From Sinorhizobium sojae CCBAU 05684 (GTDB lineage: Bacteria > Pseudomonadota > Alphaproteobacteria > Rhizobiales > Rhizobiaceae), in NCBI RefSeq assembly GCF_002288525.1, contig NZ_CP023067.1, forward strand, positions 62,001-126,000: DNA of 64,000 nt, read 5' to 3'. Below, one piece after another: positions 26,597-35,309 of the stretch. Under the pieces are notes generated by a model. The model was not told the DNA's origin and ran no database searches. It saw nothing but the letters and a program-made list of their open reading frames with translations. The translations under genes and the position numbers were made by a program. Numbering within the stretch: the first letter of the stretch is position 1; every line of letters starts with the position of its first letter.

Positions 26597-29500
26597 TCAC
26601 CCGATTGCCATCAGGCTCGCATTGCCGCCGGCGGCCGCCGTGTTGATCGACATGGAAATCTCCTCGACCAGCCAGTTCAGGCAATAGGCATCCGGATTGC
26701 GGGTGATCTCCTCGCTCGATGCGGCCTGGACGAGGACGAGCGGACCAGGCAGGGCGGCGATGGCTTTGTTGACAATGCGGATACGTTCGCCATCCCCTTC
26801 GACGAGCGCGCCGGCGAAGGGGCCGTCGGCCGCCCAATCCTTCGACCAGGAGACGCGCGCGGCGACGCTGTGCGGCAAGTCCTTGAGCGAAGACTGCAGG
26901 CCCGAGGTGGCATCGACGACGACGCTGTTGCCGGTGGCAAGGGCCGCGGCGAGTTGACGGTAGAGGCCGCTCTCGCTCGTCGGAACGATGAGGACCCGCC
27001 CGCGCGGATGGAGCGCATAGAGGTTGCGCTCGCCGACCGGACCAGGCAGTTCCACGTCGAGGCCCAACGCCGAATTGCTGCCGGCATTGCGGGCGGCTTC
27101 GGCCGCCGCCGTCGCGCCCTTGCCGTCGAGCCATTTGGCGAAATCGCGCAGGACCGGATCCGTATGCACGGAGCTATGCTGCGGCGGCACCGGGGCGTTC
27201 TTCACCAGCCGGCCGAGATAGAGCGGGCCGCCGGCCTTGGGCCCCGTGCCGGAAAGGCCGCGGCCACCGAAGGGCTGCACGCCCACGACCGCGCCGATGA
27301 TGTTGCGGTTGACATAGAGGTTGCCCGCCTTGATACGGTCGGTTACATGCGCGATCGTTTCGTCGAGGCGCGTGTGCAGGCCGAACGTGAGGCCGTAGCC
27401 CGTGGCGTTGATATCGTCTATCAGCCGGTCGAGATCCTCGCGGCGGTAGCGGATAACGTGCAGCACGGGTCCGAAGACCTCGCGCTTCAAGTCAGAGATA
27501 TTCTCGAGCTCGATGATCGTCGGCGGCACGAAGGTGCCGTGGCCGGTCTCCGAGGCAAGGCCGATCTGCTCAACCTTGCGGCCGAGCCCGCGCATCCTGT
27601 CGATGTGCTTTTCGATGCCCTCCTTGGCCTCGGCAGTGATCACCGGGCCGACATCGACCGAAAGCCGGTCTGTGCGGCCGATCTTCAATTCGTGCAGCGC
27701 CCCTTTCAGCATGGTCAGGGTGCGGTCGGCGACGTCCTCCTGCAGGCAGAGCACGCGCAGCGCCGAGCAGCGCTGCCCGGCGCTGTCGAAGGCCGAGGTG
27801 ATCACGTCGCCGACAACCTGCTCGGCAAGGGCGGAGGAGTCGACGATCATCGCGTTTTGGCCACCGGTTTCGGCGATGAACGGGATTGGCCGGCCCGCCG
27901 GGGAAAGCCGGTCGGCGAGTTGCGCCTGGATGAGCCGCGCGACCTCGGTCGAGCCGGTGAACATCACCCCGGCGATTTCCGGCGCCGCAACGAGCGCCGC
28001 GCCGACACGGCCGTCGCCGGGCAGAAACTGCAGTGCGCCGGCCGGAACGCCGGCCTCGTGCAGGATGCGCACGCCTTCGGCGGCGATCAGCGGCGTCTCC
28101 TCCGCGGGCTTGGCGAGCACCGGGTTGCCCGCCACGAGGGCCGCGGCAATCTGGCCGGTGAAGATCGCCAGCGGGAAATTCCAGGGGCTGATGCAGACAA
28201 TGGGCCCGAGCGGGGCGTGGGCGGGACCAAGCGTGCGGCGCGTCTGTTCGGCATAGTAGCGCAGGAAATCGATCGCCTCGCGCACCTCGGCAATGGCGTT
28301 GGGCAGCGATTTGCCGGCCTCGCGCATGATGAGGCCCAGTAGCGTCGGCATTTGCGCCTGCATGAGATCGGCGGCCCGATCGAGGCAGGCGGCCCGTTCC
28401 GTCGGAGAAACCGCCGCCCAGGCTTGCGCCGCCTCCGCGGCAAGCTGTGCCGCCCGCCGTGCATCCGCGTCCGAGGTCTCGGTTACCGAGCCCACGACGT
28501 CGCGATGGTCGCCGGGATTGACGACCGGCCGCAGTTCGCCCGAAGCCGCGCCGGCGGAAAGCTGCGGCGCGGCGACCCAGCTGACGGCGGCGCTCGCTTT
28601 TAGCATCTGCGTCAACGACGCGAGCGTCGCCTCGTTCGAGAGGTCGAGCCCGGCCGAGTTCGTGCGCGACTCGCCGAAGAGCCGGGCGGGCAGCGCAATC
28701 TTGTCGTGCTTGGCGCCGACCACGGGCATCGCACGGACGATCTCCACCGGATCGGTGATGAGCTCGCTGACCGACACCTTCGGATCGGCGATGCGGTGGA
28801 CGAAGGAGGAGTTGGCGCCGTTTTCGAGCAGGCGGCGCACGAGATAGGCAAGCAGCGTCTCATGCGTGCCGACGGGCGCGTAGATGCGGCAGGGCCGGTT
28901 GAGCTTGTCCGGACCGACGACCTCCTCGTAAAGCGGCTCGCCCATGCCATGCAGGCACTGGAACTCGTATGTGCCGACGCGAAAGTCCTTACCCGCCATG
29001 TGATAGATCGTGGCAAGCGTCTGGGCGTTATGGGTTGCAAATTGGGGGAAGATCACGTCGCTTGCCTGAAGCAGCTTGCGGGCGCAGGCGACATAGGAAA
29101 CGTCCGTGTGGATCTTGCGCGTGAAGACCGGGAAATCCTCGAGCCCGTCGAGCTGCGCCCGCTTGATCTCTGCGTCCCAATAGGCGCCCTTCACAAGCCG
29201 TACCATCATGCGCCGGCCGGAGCGCCGCGCGAGATCGATGATGTAGTCGAGCACGAAGGGGCAGCGCTTGCCATAGGCCTGCACAACGAAGCCCATGCCG
29301 TTCCAACCGGTGAGATCAGCGTCGAGGCAGAGCTCTTCGAGGAGGTCGAGCGACAGTTCGAGCCGATCCGCTTCCTCGGCATCGATGTTGAAGCCGATGT
29401 CGTATTCTTTGGCGAGCATGGCGAGCGCCTTCACCCGTGGCAGCAACTCGCTCATGACGCGCGCCGCTTGCGCCCGCACGTAACGCGGGTGCAATGCCGA

Positions 29501-30298
29501 GAGCTTGATCGAAATGCCGGGGCCCTCATAGGTGCCGCGGCCGGCAGACGCCTTGCCGATCGCATGGATGGCCGTTTCGTAGTCCTTGTAATATCGCTCC
29601 GCATCAGCGGCCGTCGTGGCGGCTTCGCCGAGCATGTCATAGGAATAGGTGAAGCCCTTCTTCTCGAGCTCCTTCGCGCGCTGGAGCGCCTCCTTGATCG
29701 TCTCGCCGGTGACGAATTGTTCGCCCATCATCCGCATCGCCATGTCGACGCCGCGACGGATGACCGGTTCGCCGCAGCGGGCTATGAGCCGCGTCAGTGC
29801 GGCTGAAAGGCTGCGGTCATTGACGGTCGAGGTCAGCTTGCCGGTGACAACCAGACCCCAGGTGGCGGCGTTGACGAAAAGCGACCGGCCGCCGCCGAGA
29901 TGGGATTTCCAATCGCCGTCGGAGATCTTGTCGCGGATCAGCGCGTCGCGCGTTGCCGTATCGGGAATGCGAAGGAGCGCCTCCGCCAGGCACATCAACG
30001 CAACGCCCTCCTGGCTCGAAAGCGAATATTCCTGCACCAGACCTTCGACGCCCGAGCCGCTGTGCTTGGCCCGCAGCGCCTCGACCAACTTGCGGGCAGT
30101 TTTTGCAGCGGCCTCCCGCGTCTCCTGCGGCAATGTGGCCGCCTCGACAAGCGGCGGCAGGCATTCCGTTTCCGGCCGGCGATAGGCGGCGGTGATCGCC
30201 CGGCGAAGCGTGCTCTGCGGCCGGGTCGGCGGCGCGAAGTCGGTGAAGGGTGCCGGGGCCGCCTCGCTCCTCGGGGCTGATTGCTGAAGCTGGATCAT
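26597..30298 (-). CDS. putA: Bifunctional proline dehydrogenase / L-glutamate gamma-semialdehyde dehydrogenase
   Basis: 1233 residues from the ATG of MIQLQQSAPRSEAAP; 30 upstream codons of open frame are not PutA-like. It oxidises proline to glutamate at the membrane surface. The FAD-dependent proline dehydrogenase barrel is at about 200-500 (YEGPGISIKLSALHPRY, FVVQAYGKR). The aldehyde dehydrogenase half is at about 590-1080, with ISPWNFPLAIF, ETGGQN (catalytic Glu near 810) and SAGQRCSALRVL (catalytic Cys near 843). A C-terminal extension follows. No ribbon-helix-helix domain precedes the enzyme, so it should not self-repress as E. coli PutA does. No putR-like Lrp gene is adjacent. Confidence 0.97.
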   Translation of the reverse strand: MIQLQQSAPRSEAAPAPFTDFAPPTRPQSTLRRAITAAYRRPETECLPPLVEAATLPQETREAAAKTARKLVEALRAKHSGSGVEGLVQEYSLSSQEGVALMCLAEALLRIPDTATRDALIRDKISDGDWKSHLGGGRSLFVNAATWGLVVTGKLTSTVNDRSLSAALTRLIARCGEPVIRRGVDMAMRMMGEQFVTGETIKEALQRAKELEKKGFTYSYDMLGEAATTAADAERYYKDYETAIHAIGKASAGRGTYEGPGISIKLSALHPRYVRAQAARVMSELLPRVKALAMLAKEYDIGFNIDAEEADRLELSLDLLEELCLDADLTGWNGMGFVVQAYGKRCPFVLDYIIDLARRSGRRMMVRLVKGAYWDAEIKRAQLDGLEDFPVFTRKIHTDVSYVACARKLLQASDVIFPQFATHNAQTLATIYHMAGKDFRVGTYEFQCLHGMGEPLYEEVVGPDKLNRPCRIYAPVGTHETLLAYLVRRLLENGANSSFVHRIADPKVSVSELITDPVEIVRAMPVVGAKHDKIALPARLFGESRTNSAGLDLSNEATLASLTQMLKASAAVSWVAAPQLSAGAASGELRPVVNPGDHRDVVGSVTETSDADARRAAQLAAEAAQAWAAVSPTERAACLDRAADLMQAQMPTLLGLIMREAGKSLPNAIAEVREAIDFLRYYAEQTRRTLGPAHAPLGPIVCISPWNFPLAIFTGQIAAALVAGNPVLAKPAEETPLIAAEGVRILHEAGVPAGALQFLPGDGRVGAALVAAPEIAGVMFTGSTEVARLIQAQLADRLSPAGRPIPFIAETGGQNAMIVDSSALAEQVVGDVITSAFDSAGQRCSALRVLCLQEDVADRTLTMLKGALHELKIGRTDRLSVDVGPVITAEAKEGIEKHIDRMRGLGRKVEQIGLASETGHGTFVPPTIIELENISDLKREVFGPVLHVIRYRREDLDRLIDDINATGYGLTFGLHTRLDETIAHVTDRIKAGNLYVNRNIIGAVVGVQPFGGRGLSGTGPKAGGPLYLGRLVKNAPVPPQHSSVHTDPVLRDFAKWLDGKGATAAAEAARNAGSNSALGLDVELPGPVGERNLYALHPRGRVLIVPTSESGLYRQLAAALATGNSVVVDATSGLQSSLKDLPHSVAARVSWSKDWAADGPFAGALVEGDGERIRIVNKAIAALPGPLVLVQAASSEEITRNPDAYCLNWLVEEISMSINTAAAGGNASLMAIG

Positions 30299-30438
30299 CG
30301 AATGCGGTCCTCCACGTGGGGCGCAAGGCGCCTCGCTATATTCGTGGGTAGAAGATACGCCTTCTAAAGCCGAACATCCATCCGGCAAATTCGATAGTTG
30401 CTAGTGCTTGTAACTACCGATATGTGAACCTGCCGGTG

Positions 30439-30472
30439 AACATTCGGATATTGTCGGGATCGGCCGAATGTT
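30439..30472. promoter_or_regulatory. 9-base inverted repeat upstream of putA
   Basis: AACATTCGG (30439-30447) and CCGAATGTT (30464-30472) are perfect complements spaced by 16 bases, between the end of the cysteine-cluster gene and the putA promoter region (141 bases before the putA ATG). It could be a 3' hairpin of the upstream gene or an operator. No T-run follows in the minus direction. Confidence 0.5.
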
Positions 30473-30480
30473 ATTTCCTT

Positions 30481-30795
30481 TCACGCGGCGGTCCCGAACA
30501 GGCGCTCGCGTGCCATCAGGCATTCATCGTCGCCGGGCATACATATGCGGCAGACGATCGGCCGAACGGCATAGATCTCGCAACTGACGGACTTTCCGAG
30601 GGTGCCGGTGAGTGCTGTGCAGCGATCGGTCTCGCAGCGCATTCCGCCGAGATCGGAAGCAACGAATTTCGCCGGGATGCGGTCGAGTTCCTCCTCCGTC
30701 TCCAGCGAAAAACGCGGCCAATCGGCCGAATAGGCGCAGCATGCGCCGCAACTCTGGCAGTCAAAATTCTGTGAAGCGGAAAGGACAGTGGTCAT
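30481..30795 (-). CDS. YkgJ-family cysteine-cluster protein (putative Fe/Zn-binding)
   Basis: 104 residues. The N-terminal FDCQSCGACCAYS is the CxxCxxCC motif of the family, followed by further cysteines in RCETDRCTAL, VSCEIYAVRPIVCRICMPGDDEC. These are metal ligands, iron-sulfur or zinc. No enzymatic role is established. It precedes putA on the same strand with a 182-base gap that contains an inverted repeat. A 107-base mosaic repeat starts 10 bases upstream of its ATG, so its promoter lies in or beyond that repeat. Confidence 0.88.
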   Translation of the reverse strand: MTTVLSASQNFDCQSCGACCAYSADWPRFSLETEEELDRIPAKFVASDLGGMRCETDRCTALTGTLGKSVSCEIYAVRPIVCRICMPGDDECLMARERLFGTAA

Positions 30796-30804
30796 GACAT
30801 CAGC

Positions 30805-30911
30805 CTAGCGCATCGGCCCGAAAACCGTAACCGATTTTCGGAAAGCTCGATGCGTGGATTCAAAGAGATACAGCGAGCTTTGCGCGTCTGAAAAGACGCG
30901 CGGCGCTGTCG
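30805..30911 (+). repeat. Two-hairpin intergenic mosaic repeat, copy 1 (full length)
   Basis: 107 bases. The first hairpin is formed by GCATCG...CGATGC enclosing CCGAAAA...TTTTCGG. The second is ACAGCG...CGCTGT enclosing GCGCGTCT-GAAA-AGACGCGC. 84 of 107 positions match the copy at 44679-44785 by my count. Size and two-palindrome structure match the published Rhizobium-specific intergenic mosaic element (RIME) type. Confidence 0.85.
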
Positions 30912-31008
30912 TCGAATCCGAACGGGTCGGAATGCCGTCACCCTCGCACGTGAGCGCGTCGACGGGATGCCGAGACGCGCGGCCGGTCTGCCGGAAACGC
31001 CTGCTCCG

Positions 31009-31626
31009 TCAATTGAACCGCTCATTCCTTGCCAAGGCCGCGGCGTGAACCGGACCAACCAATTCGGTCCGATGCTCGCTCAACGCTTGGCGGCCGCGCC
31101 CGGCCTCGGCCAGCCACTGCGCCGCAAGCGCCTCGTTGACCGTCGTGCCGATGCCCTCGCGATAGGCGATGCCGAGATGGTAGGCGGCAAGGCTGCTTCC
31201 CGCGGCGGCGGCACGCCCGTAGAGCTCGAGAGCCGCTTCCTGGTCGCCGCGTTCCGCAAGCCGGATACCGTAAGTGACCATAGCGAGTGCGTGGCCGTTT
31301 TCTGCGGCTTCGCCGAGGATGTTAAGCGACTTCAGCTTTTCCCCGGCCCGATCGAGAACGCGGGCCAGTTGGAACTGAATGCGCGGGCTACCCTGCTGGT
31401 TATAGGCTTCGCGACAAGCGGACAGCGCGATCCCGATGCGGATGTCCTCCGTTGCGACGGGCGGGAAGGACATGTTGCGCTCGCGATCGAGTTCGCTGCC
31501 TGCCTCCTTGTCGCACAGCTCGGACACGTGAAGATCACTGGCACGCGCCGCCGCCGCCATAATGAAAACGGCTGCTGCGACGACGAAAGCGCTAGCGACG
31601 GACATGTTCGGTATCGTGCGGTTCAT
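31009..31626 (-). CDS. Exported Sel1/TPR-like repeat protein
   Basis: 205 residues from the ATG of MNRTIPNMSVASAFVVAAAVF; the open frame runs much further upstream but is antisense to the FecR gene. A signal peptide ends near ARASDLH (residue 30). Sel1-type repeats follow: ILGEAAENGHALAMVTYGIRLAERGD, then ALELYGRAAAAGSSLAAYHLGIAYREGIGT, then ALAAQWLAEA. Two cysteines (SELCD, SACREA) may form a periplasmic disulfide. Such proteins are scaffolds; the partner is unknown. It is divergent from the FecR-domain gene, with a 126-base gap. Confidence 0.82.
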   Translation of the reverse strand: MNRTIPNMSVASAFVVAAAVFIMAAAARASDLHVSELCDKEAGSELDRERNMSFPPVATEDIRIGIALSACREAYNQQGSPRIQFQLARVLDRAGEKLKSLNILGEAAENGHALAMVTYGIRLAERGDQEAALELYGRAAAAGSSLAAYHLGIAYREGIGTTVNEALAAQWLAEAGRGRQALSEHRTELVGPVHAAALARNERFN

Positions 31627-31752
31627 GACGGTTACCTCAATAGTTGTCAAAGCTAAAACCGTCTTGTCGCCGCGGCTGTTCCAGAGGAAACTGCCAACCG
31701 GTACGGCGGAATTCCGTGACATGGGCTGGTCTCGGAAACAGGGAGCGCTGCG

Positions 31753-32391
31753 ATGAGGCGGCGAGGGGAGTCGATGCGGCACGGATATGTCGGAAGGCGC
31801 ACGTTTCTTGCCGTCGCCGCTCTCGTCGGCCTCGCCGGCGGATTTCCGGCGGTGCATGCAGCGGTGATCGGCAAGGCTCAGAGCATTCGCGGGAATGTTC
31901 GTCGTCGGCAAGGTGAGGAGGAGGAGCGGCTTGCCGCAGGCAGTGTCGTTCTCGACCGGGACTATGTCACCACCAGCATCAACAGCTTTGCCCATCTCAC
32001 GCTCAGCGAGACGCGCATCCTGCTCGGTCCGCAAACGGAACTCCTGATCGACCGCTTCATCGCCGGCCAGGGCGGAACCCTGGAACTCGGGGTCGGTCGC
32101 ATGGTCTTCGAGCGGCCCGTGGGGGCGCCGAAAATCGACCTGGCTGTGCGGACCGCCTTCGGCATGATCGGCGTGCGCGGCACGAAATTCTTCTGCGGCC
32201 CGAGCCGCTCGGCTGCCTTCGCAGTTTTCGTCGAGTACGGCGCTGTAACGGTCGAAGGCGGCGGCGCCCTGCGGACGGTCTCCGCCGGCGAGGGCGTGGA
32301 TTTCGAACGGCCCGGCGCGGCTCCGAGCGCCCCGACGCGCTGGGGGCAGGCGCGCATCCGGGAAGCCTATGCGAGCGTCGGGTCAGGATAG
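31753..32391 (+). CDS. Exported FecR-domain protein
   Basis: 212 residues; the ATG has GGGAG 7 bases upstream (an ATG 7 codons later, MRHGYVGRRTFL, is also preceded by GGGGAG). A signal peptide with twin Arg (GRRTFLAVAALVGLAGGF) ends near VHA. The FecR domain follows at about 50-150: SIRGNVRRRQ, GSVVLDRDYVTTSINSFAHLTLSE, LLGPQTELLIDRF and RTAFGMIGVRGTKFF. It has no membrane helix after the signal, so it is probably periplasmic, unlike FecR itself. It is convergent with the CHASE2 cyclase and divergent from the Sel1 gene. Confidence 0.84.
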   Translation: MRRRGESMRHGYVGRRTFLAVAALVGLAGGFPAVHAAVIGKAQSIRGNVRRRQGEEEERLAAGSVVLDRDYVTTSINSFAHLTLSETRILLGPQTELLIDRFIAGQGGTLELGVGRMVFERPVGAPKIDLAVRTAFGMIGVRGTKFFCGPSRSAAFAVFVEYGAVTVEGGGALRTVSAGEGVDFERPGAAPSAPTRWGQARIREAYASVGSG

Positions 32392-32448
32392 CGGCGCCGG
32401 GTCGCGACCTGCATGTCCCCTATATCGGCTTCGATCGAGGACAAAGAC

Positions 32449-32509
32449 ATGCAGCGATTCAAGAACTACAGCGACTTTTGCGCCTCTGATGAGACGCGCC
32501 GCGTTGTAG
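32449..32509 (+). repeat. Mosaic repeat, copy 2 (second hairpin only)
   Basis: Starts ATGCAGCGATTCAAGAACTA, then matches the second half of the 107-base element: ACAGCG, a hairpin GCGCCTCTGATGAGACGCGC and GCGTTGTAG. The first hairpin is missing. The stop codon and last dozen or so codons of the minus-strand cyclase lie within it. Confidence 0.7.
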
Positions 32510-34361
32510 GGACCGTGAAAAGTTCCATTGTCCCGAAGCCGCGGATGTCGTGCTGCCCGAGCGATTGCATCACCATGCTGCATTGCCGGGCGGCGGCCGG
32601 GCCGATGCAGATCGCGGTTCCGAGGAACTTGTTCGCCTCCTGAAGCCGGGCGGCGAGGTTCACGGCATCGCCATGGGCCGTATAGTCGAGCTTTCCGCCG
32701 GCACCCACTTCTCCGAGCACCGCCGGCCCGGTTTCTATGCCGATGCGCGTTCGCCCGAATCCCTGTTCGGCAAATTGCGGCCGCTTGCGCATCTCCTCAG
32801 CCAGCGAGTGAATGGCAAGGGCGCAGGCGACCGCGGCGTCGACGTGGTCCTCCAGATCCTCCGGCGCATTGAAGAGGGCGTGCACGGCATCGCCCACCAC
32901 CTTGTCGACCATGCCGCCGTGGCGGGAGACGAGCGCATTGACCTCAGCGAAATAGATATCGAGCAGTGCCACGAGGTCGCGCGGGGCGAGCTTTCGCGAC
33001 AGCGCCGAGAACGCCTCGATGTCGGTGAACAGGGCGGTGACGACGCGTTCTTCGCCCGCGACGCGACCATGGTCCGGTTCATCGATGTAGCGGGCCACAA
33101 CGGACTGCGGCAGATATTGCGAGAATTTCTGCCGGGCGAGCGCCTCTGCACGGCGCACGCGGCCAAGCTGCAGCGCGCTGGTGACGATGAGGACCGCCGC
33201 CAGTGCAGCGGAAATGCTAACCGCATCGGCGAGCAATCCACTTGCCGCGTAGATGGCGCCGGCGCCGGCTGTGACGGCAAGGACGGCGGCAAGCCCGGAT
33301 GCGAGTGCTGCCAAGGGGCGGAGCTTCGTTGCGCCATAGGCGGCGAGAGTGCCGGATGCGAAGCTGAACAGCGCCTCGTAGAGCGACAGACCACCGCCGC
33401 GATAGGGAACGAAGCCCGTCATGATCGCATTGGCGATATCGGCGTGGATCTGCACGGACGGTTCGAGTGGCATGGAGGCTGTCGGTCTCAACCCGCCGAG
33501 GCTCGGCACGCTGCTGCCGACGAACACGAGTTTGCCGGCGAGCAGGCCTTCGTCGACGCGATCGGCCATGATGTCGACCGCCGACAGCGTGCGGGCGGCA
33601 ATCGCCGCCTGCGAACTGGGGACGAAGCGAAGATTGCCGCTCTCGTCGAGGGGAATGATCGCGTGGTCGAGCCGGAGCCAGGCCGGCTCTCCCCCGAGCA
33701 CAGGCGTGCTGCTCCCGGAGGCAAGCCGGCCCGCTTCGATGCCGAGAGCCGGATAGGCGTCGTTTCCGAGGATGGCGAAGGCCTGAGTACGCCGGACGCG
33801 CGCGTCCTTGTCGCCGACGAGAAACGCGGCGGTCGCGGCCTTTGCCTGTTCCATGAAGACGGGACAGGAGGTTTCCGCGCCTTGGATGAACCAGGTGCCC
33901 GGAACCGCAAGCGGCCGCTGTAGGGCGAGCGGCGGAACGGGTCGCGGGCGTTCCAGCATCTGCTCGGCGGCCAGGAAGCCCAGGACAACCGGCGCGTCGC
34001 CGATAGCCGAAGCAAGGGCCCGATTGGCCGGCGTGGCCGGGTCGCAGTCGGAACTGAAGACGAAGTCGACGGCGATCGCCTGCACCCCGGCTGCCGCCAG
34101 GCGCATGAGGAGACCGGCGGTCGCGGCCCTGTCCCAGGAGCCGGCGCTTCTTTCATATGCCTCGCGATCGATATCGACGACGAGGATCTGCGACGAACGG
34201 GGCGAGTCGACCAGCTGAGTGAGGCTGTCGAAGAAGAGCTCGCGCTGGGTGCGGAACACGGTTTCCGCATAGAGGTAGAGCATGACCGCCGCCACCAGGC
34301 TCGCGATGATCCCGCCTGCAAGCGGGCTGGTGCGATGATGCAGCCAGTGTGTCAGGCTCAA
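32466..34361 (-). CDS. CHASE2-domain class III adenylate cyclase
   Basis: 631 residues from a TTG start, chosen because GGAGGAGG ends 9 bases upstream and the TTG is 5 bases after the stop of the Crp gene; an ATG further upstream would overlap that gene. Helix 1 is at about 14-32, the extracytoplasmic CHASE2 sensor about 45-300 (ILVVDIDREAYE, AVDFVFSSDCDP), then three helices, then the cyclase domain at about 430-600. Metal Asp residues are in FTDIEAFSALS and GDAVHALFNAP. It makes cAMP from ATP in response to a periplasmic signal. Its extreme C-terminus is encoded by a mosaic repeat. Confidence 0.9.
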   Translation of the reverse strand: MSLTHWLHHRTSPLAGGIIASLVAAVMLYLYAETVFRTQRELFFDSLTQLVDSPRSSQILVVDIDREAYERSAGSWDRAATAGLLMRLAAAGVQAIAVDFVFSSDCDPATPANRALASAIGDAPVVLGFLAAEQMLERPRPVPPLALQRPLAVPGTWFIQGAETSCPVFMEQAKAATAAFLVGDKDARVRRTQAFAILGNDAYPALGIEAGRLASGSSTPVLGGEPAWLRLDHAIIPLDESGNLRFVPSSQAAIAARTLSAVDIMADRVDEGLLAGKLVFVGSSVPSLGGLRPTASMPLEPSVQIHADIANAIMTGFVPYRGGGLSLYEALFSFASGTLAAYGATKLRPLAALASGLAAVLAVTAGAGAIYAASGLLADAVSISAALAAVLIVTSALQLGRVRRAEALARQKFSQYLPQSVVARYIDEPDHGRVAGEERVVTALFTDIEAFSALSRKLAPRDLVALLDIYFAEVNALVSRHGGMVDKVVGDAVHALFNAPEDLEDHVDAAVACALAIHSLAEEMRKRPQFAEQGFGRTRIGIETGPAVLGEVGAGGKLDYTAHGDAVNLAARLQEANKFLGTAICIGPAAARQCSMVMQSLGQHDIRGFGTMELFTVPTTRRVSSEAQKSL

Positions 34362-34366
34362 ACGGC

Positions 34367-35071
34367 CTAGTCCTCCTCCGGATCGGCTATGTTCAGCAGG
34401 CGTTCGACATTGCAGGAGATGATCCCGTCCGTACGCCTGAGTGCGCCGTTCTCCTCGAGCCACAGGATAGCACGGTTTACCTTGGGCCGGCTCGCGCCGA
34501 GGATGGACGCAATATCGGTCTGGCTGAGCGTCAGGCGGAGATTGGCGCTTTCGGGTAGCTCATTGCCATGGATCTGTCTCAGCGTGGCCAGGAAAAAGCG
34601 AGCAACGCGGGCATTGAGATCGTAGAGCGCGATCGTCTCCAGTCTCTCGGTCGTATCGCGCAATTGCGCACAGAGGAAGCGGATCACGGCTTCGGCCGTC
34701 TTTGGCCTTCGCGTGATCAGGTCGACGAAATCCTTTTTGCCGATCACATAACCTTCGGCGGCGGTGACCGCGGTGGCATCCGCCGAGCGCGGCTGGTCGT
34801 CGAGCACGGCCATTTCGCCGAAGAGCGCACCGGCCTCGTGCTGGCGCAGTATGAGCTCGCGGCCTTGCGGGGTGAACAGCGAGATTTTGATCCGTCCGGA
34901 GATGATGACAATCATGTAATTGCCTTCGTCGCCGCGCTGGAAGATGACGGTGCCGGCGGCCCACTTTCGATAGCTGGCGATCTTGGCAAGTTCGCAGAGC
35001 GTGTCCTTGTCGAAATCCTCGAATATCGGGAAGGACCGCCAGAAGGCGGGGCTCCGGTTGACTTCGGCCAT
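34367..35071 (-). CDS. Crp/Fnr-family transcriptional regulator
   Basis: 234 residues from the ATG of MAEVNRSPAFWRSFPIF, preceded by GGGGA. The cyclic-nucleotide-binding domain is at about 20-130 (GTVIFQRGDEGNYMIVIISGRIKI, GALFGEMAVLDDQPRSADATA); the FGEMA...RSA phosphate cassette is that of true cAMP binders. The C-terminal winged helix has LTLSQTDIASILGASRPKVNRAI. No FNR-type cysteines were seen. It is cotranscribed with the downstream adenylate cyclase (5-base gap), suggesting that it responds to the cAMP that enzyme makes. Confidence 0.93.
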   Translation of the reverse strand: MAEVNRSPAFWRSFPIFEDFDKDTLCELAKIASYRKWAAGTVIFQRGDEGNYMIVIISGRIKISLFTPQGRELILRQHEAGALFGEMAVLDDQPRSADATAVTAAEGYVIGKKDFVDLITRRPKTAEAVIRFLCAQLRDTTERLETIALYDLNARVARFFLATLRQIHGNELPESANLRLTLSQTDIASILGASRPKVNRAILWLEENGALRRTDGIISCNVERLLNIADPEED

Positions 35072-35309
35072 GAGATTTCCCCGTCCGTGACCCCTGCGGT
35101 GCAGTGCGTCGCACGGGCGATTCTTCACGGTGTCGCCCTCTCTTGCAACAGAAAAAGCGTGTCAGCGGCAGGGCAGATCCCCGATCGCGTTGACGAAGGC
35201 AGGCGTTTGTCTTCCTGTGGTGAACGATGTGTTTCCGAGGCGGCGACTAGATCAATAGGGAAATGCTGGTACTTCTGTGCCAAACATGTTTCCAACAGGA
35301 GCCTCGCGC

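Noticed and set aside
30854..31048. 64-codon frame downstream of the cysteine-cluster gene's start
   Set aside because: Its first part lies entirely in the mosaic repeat; no ribosome site or domain.
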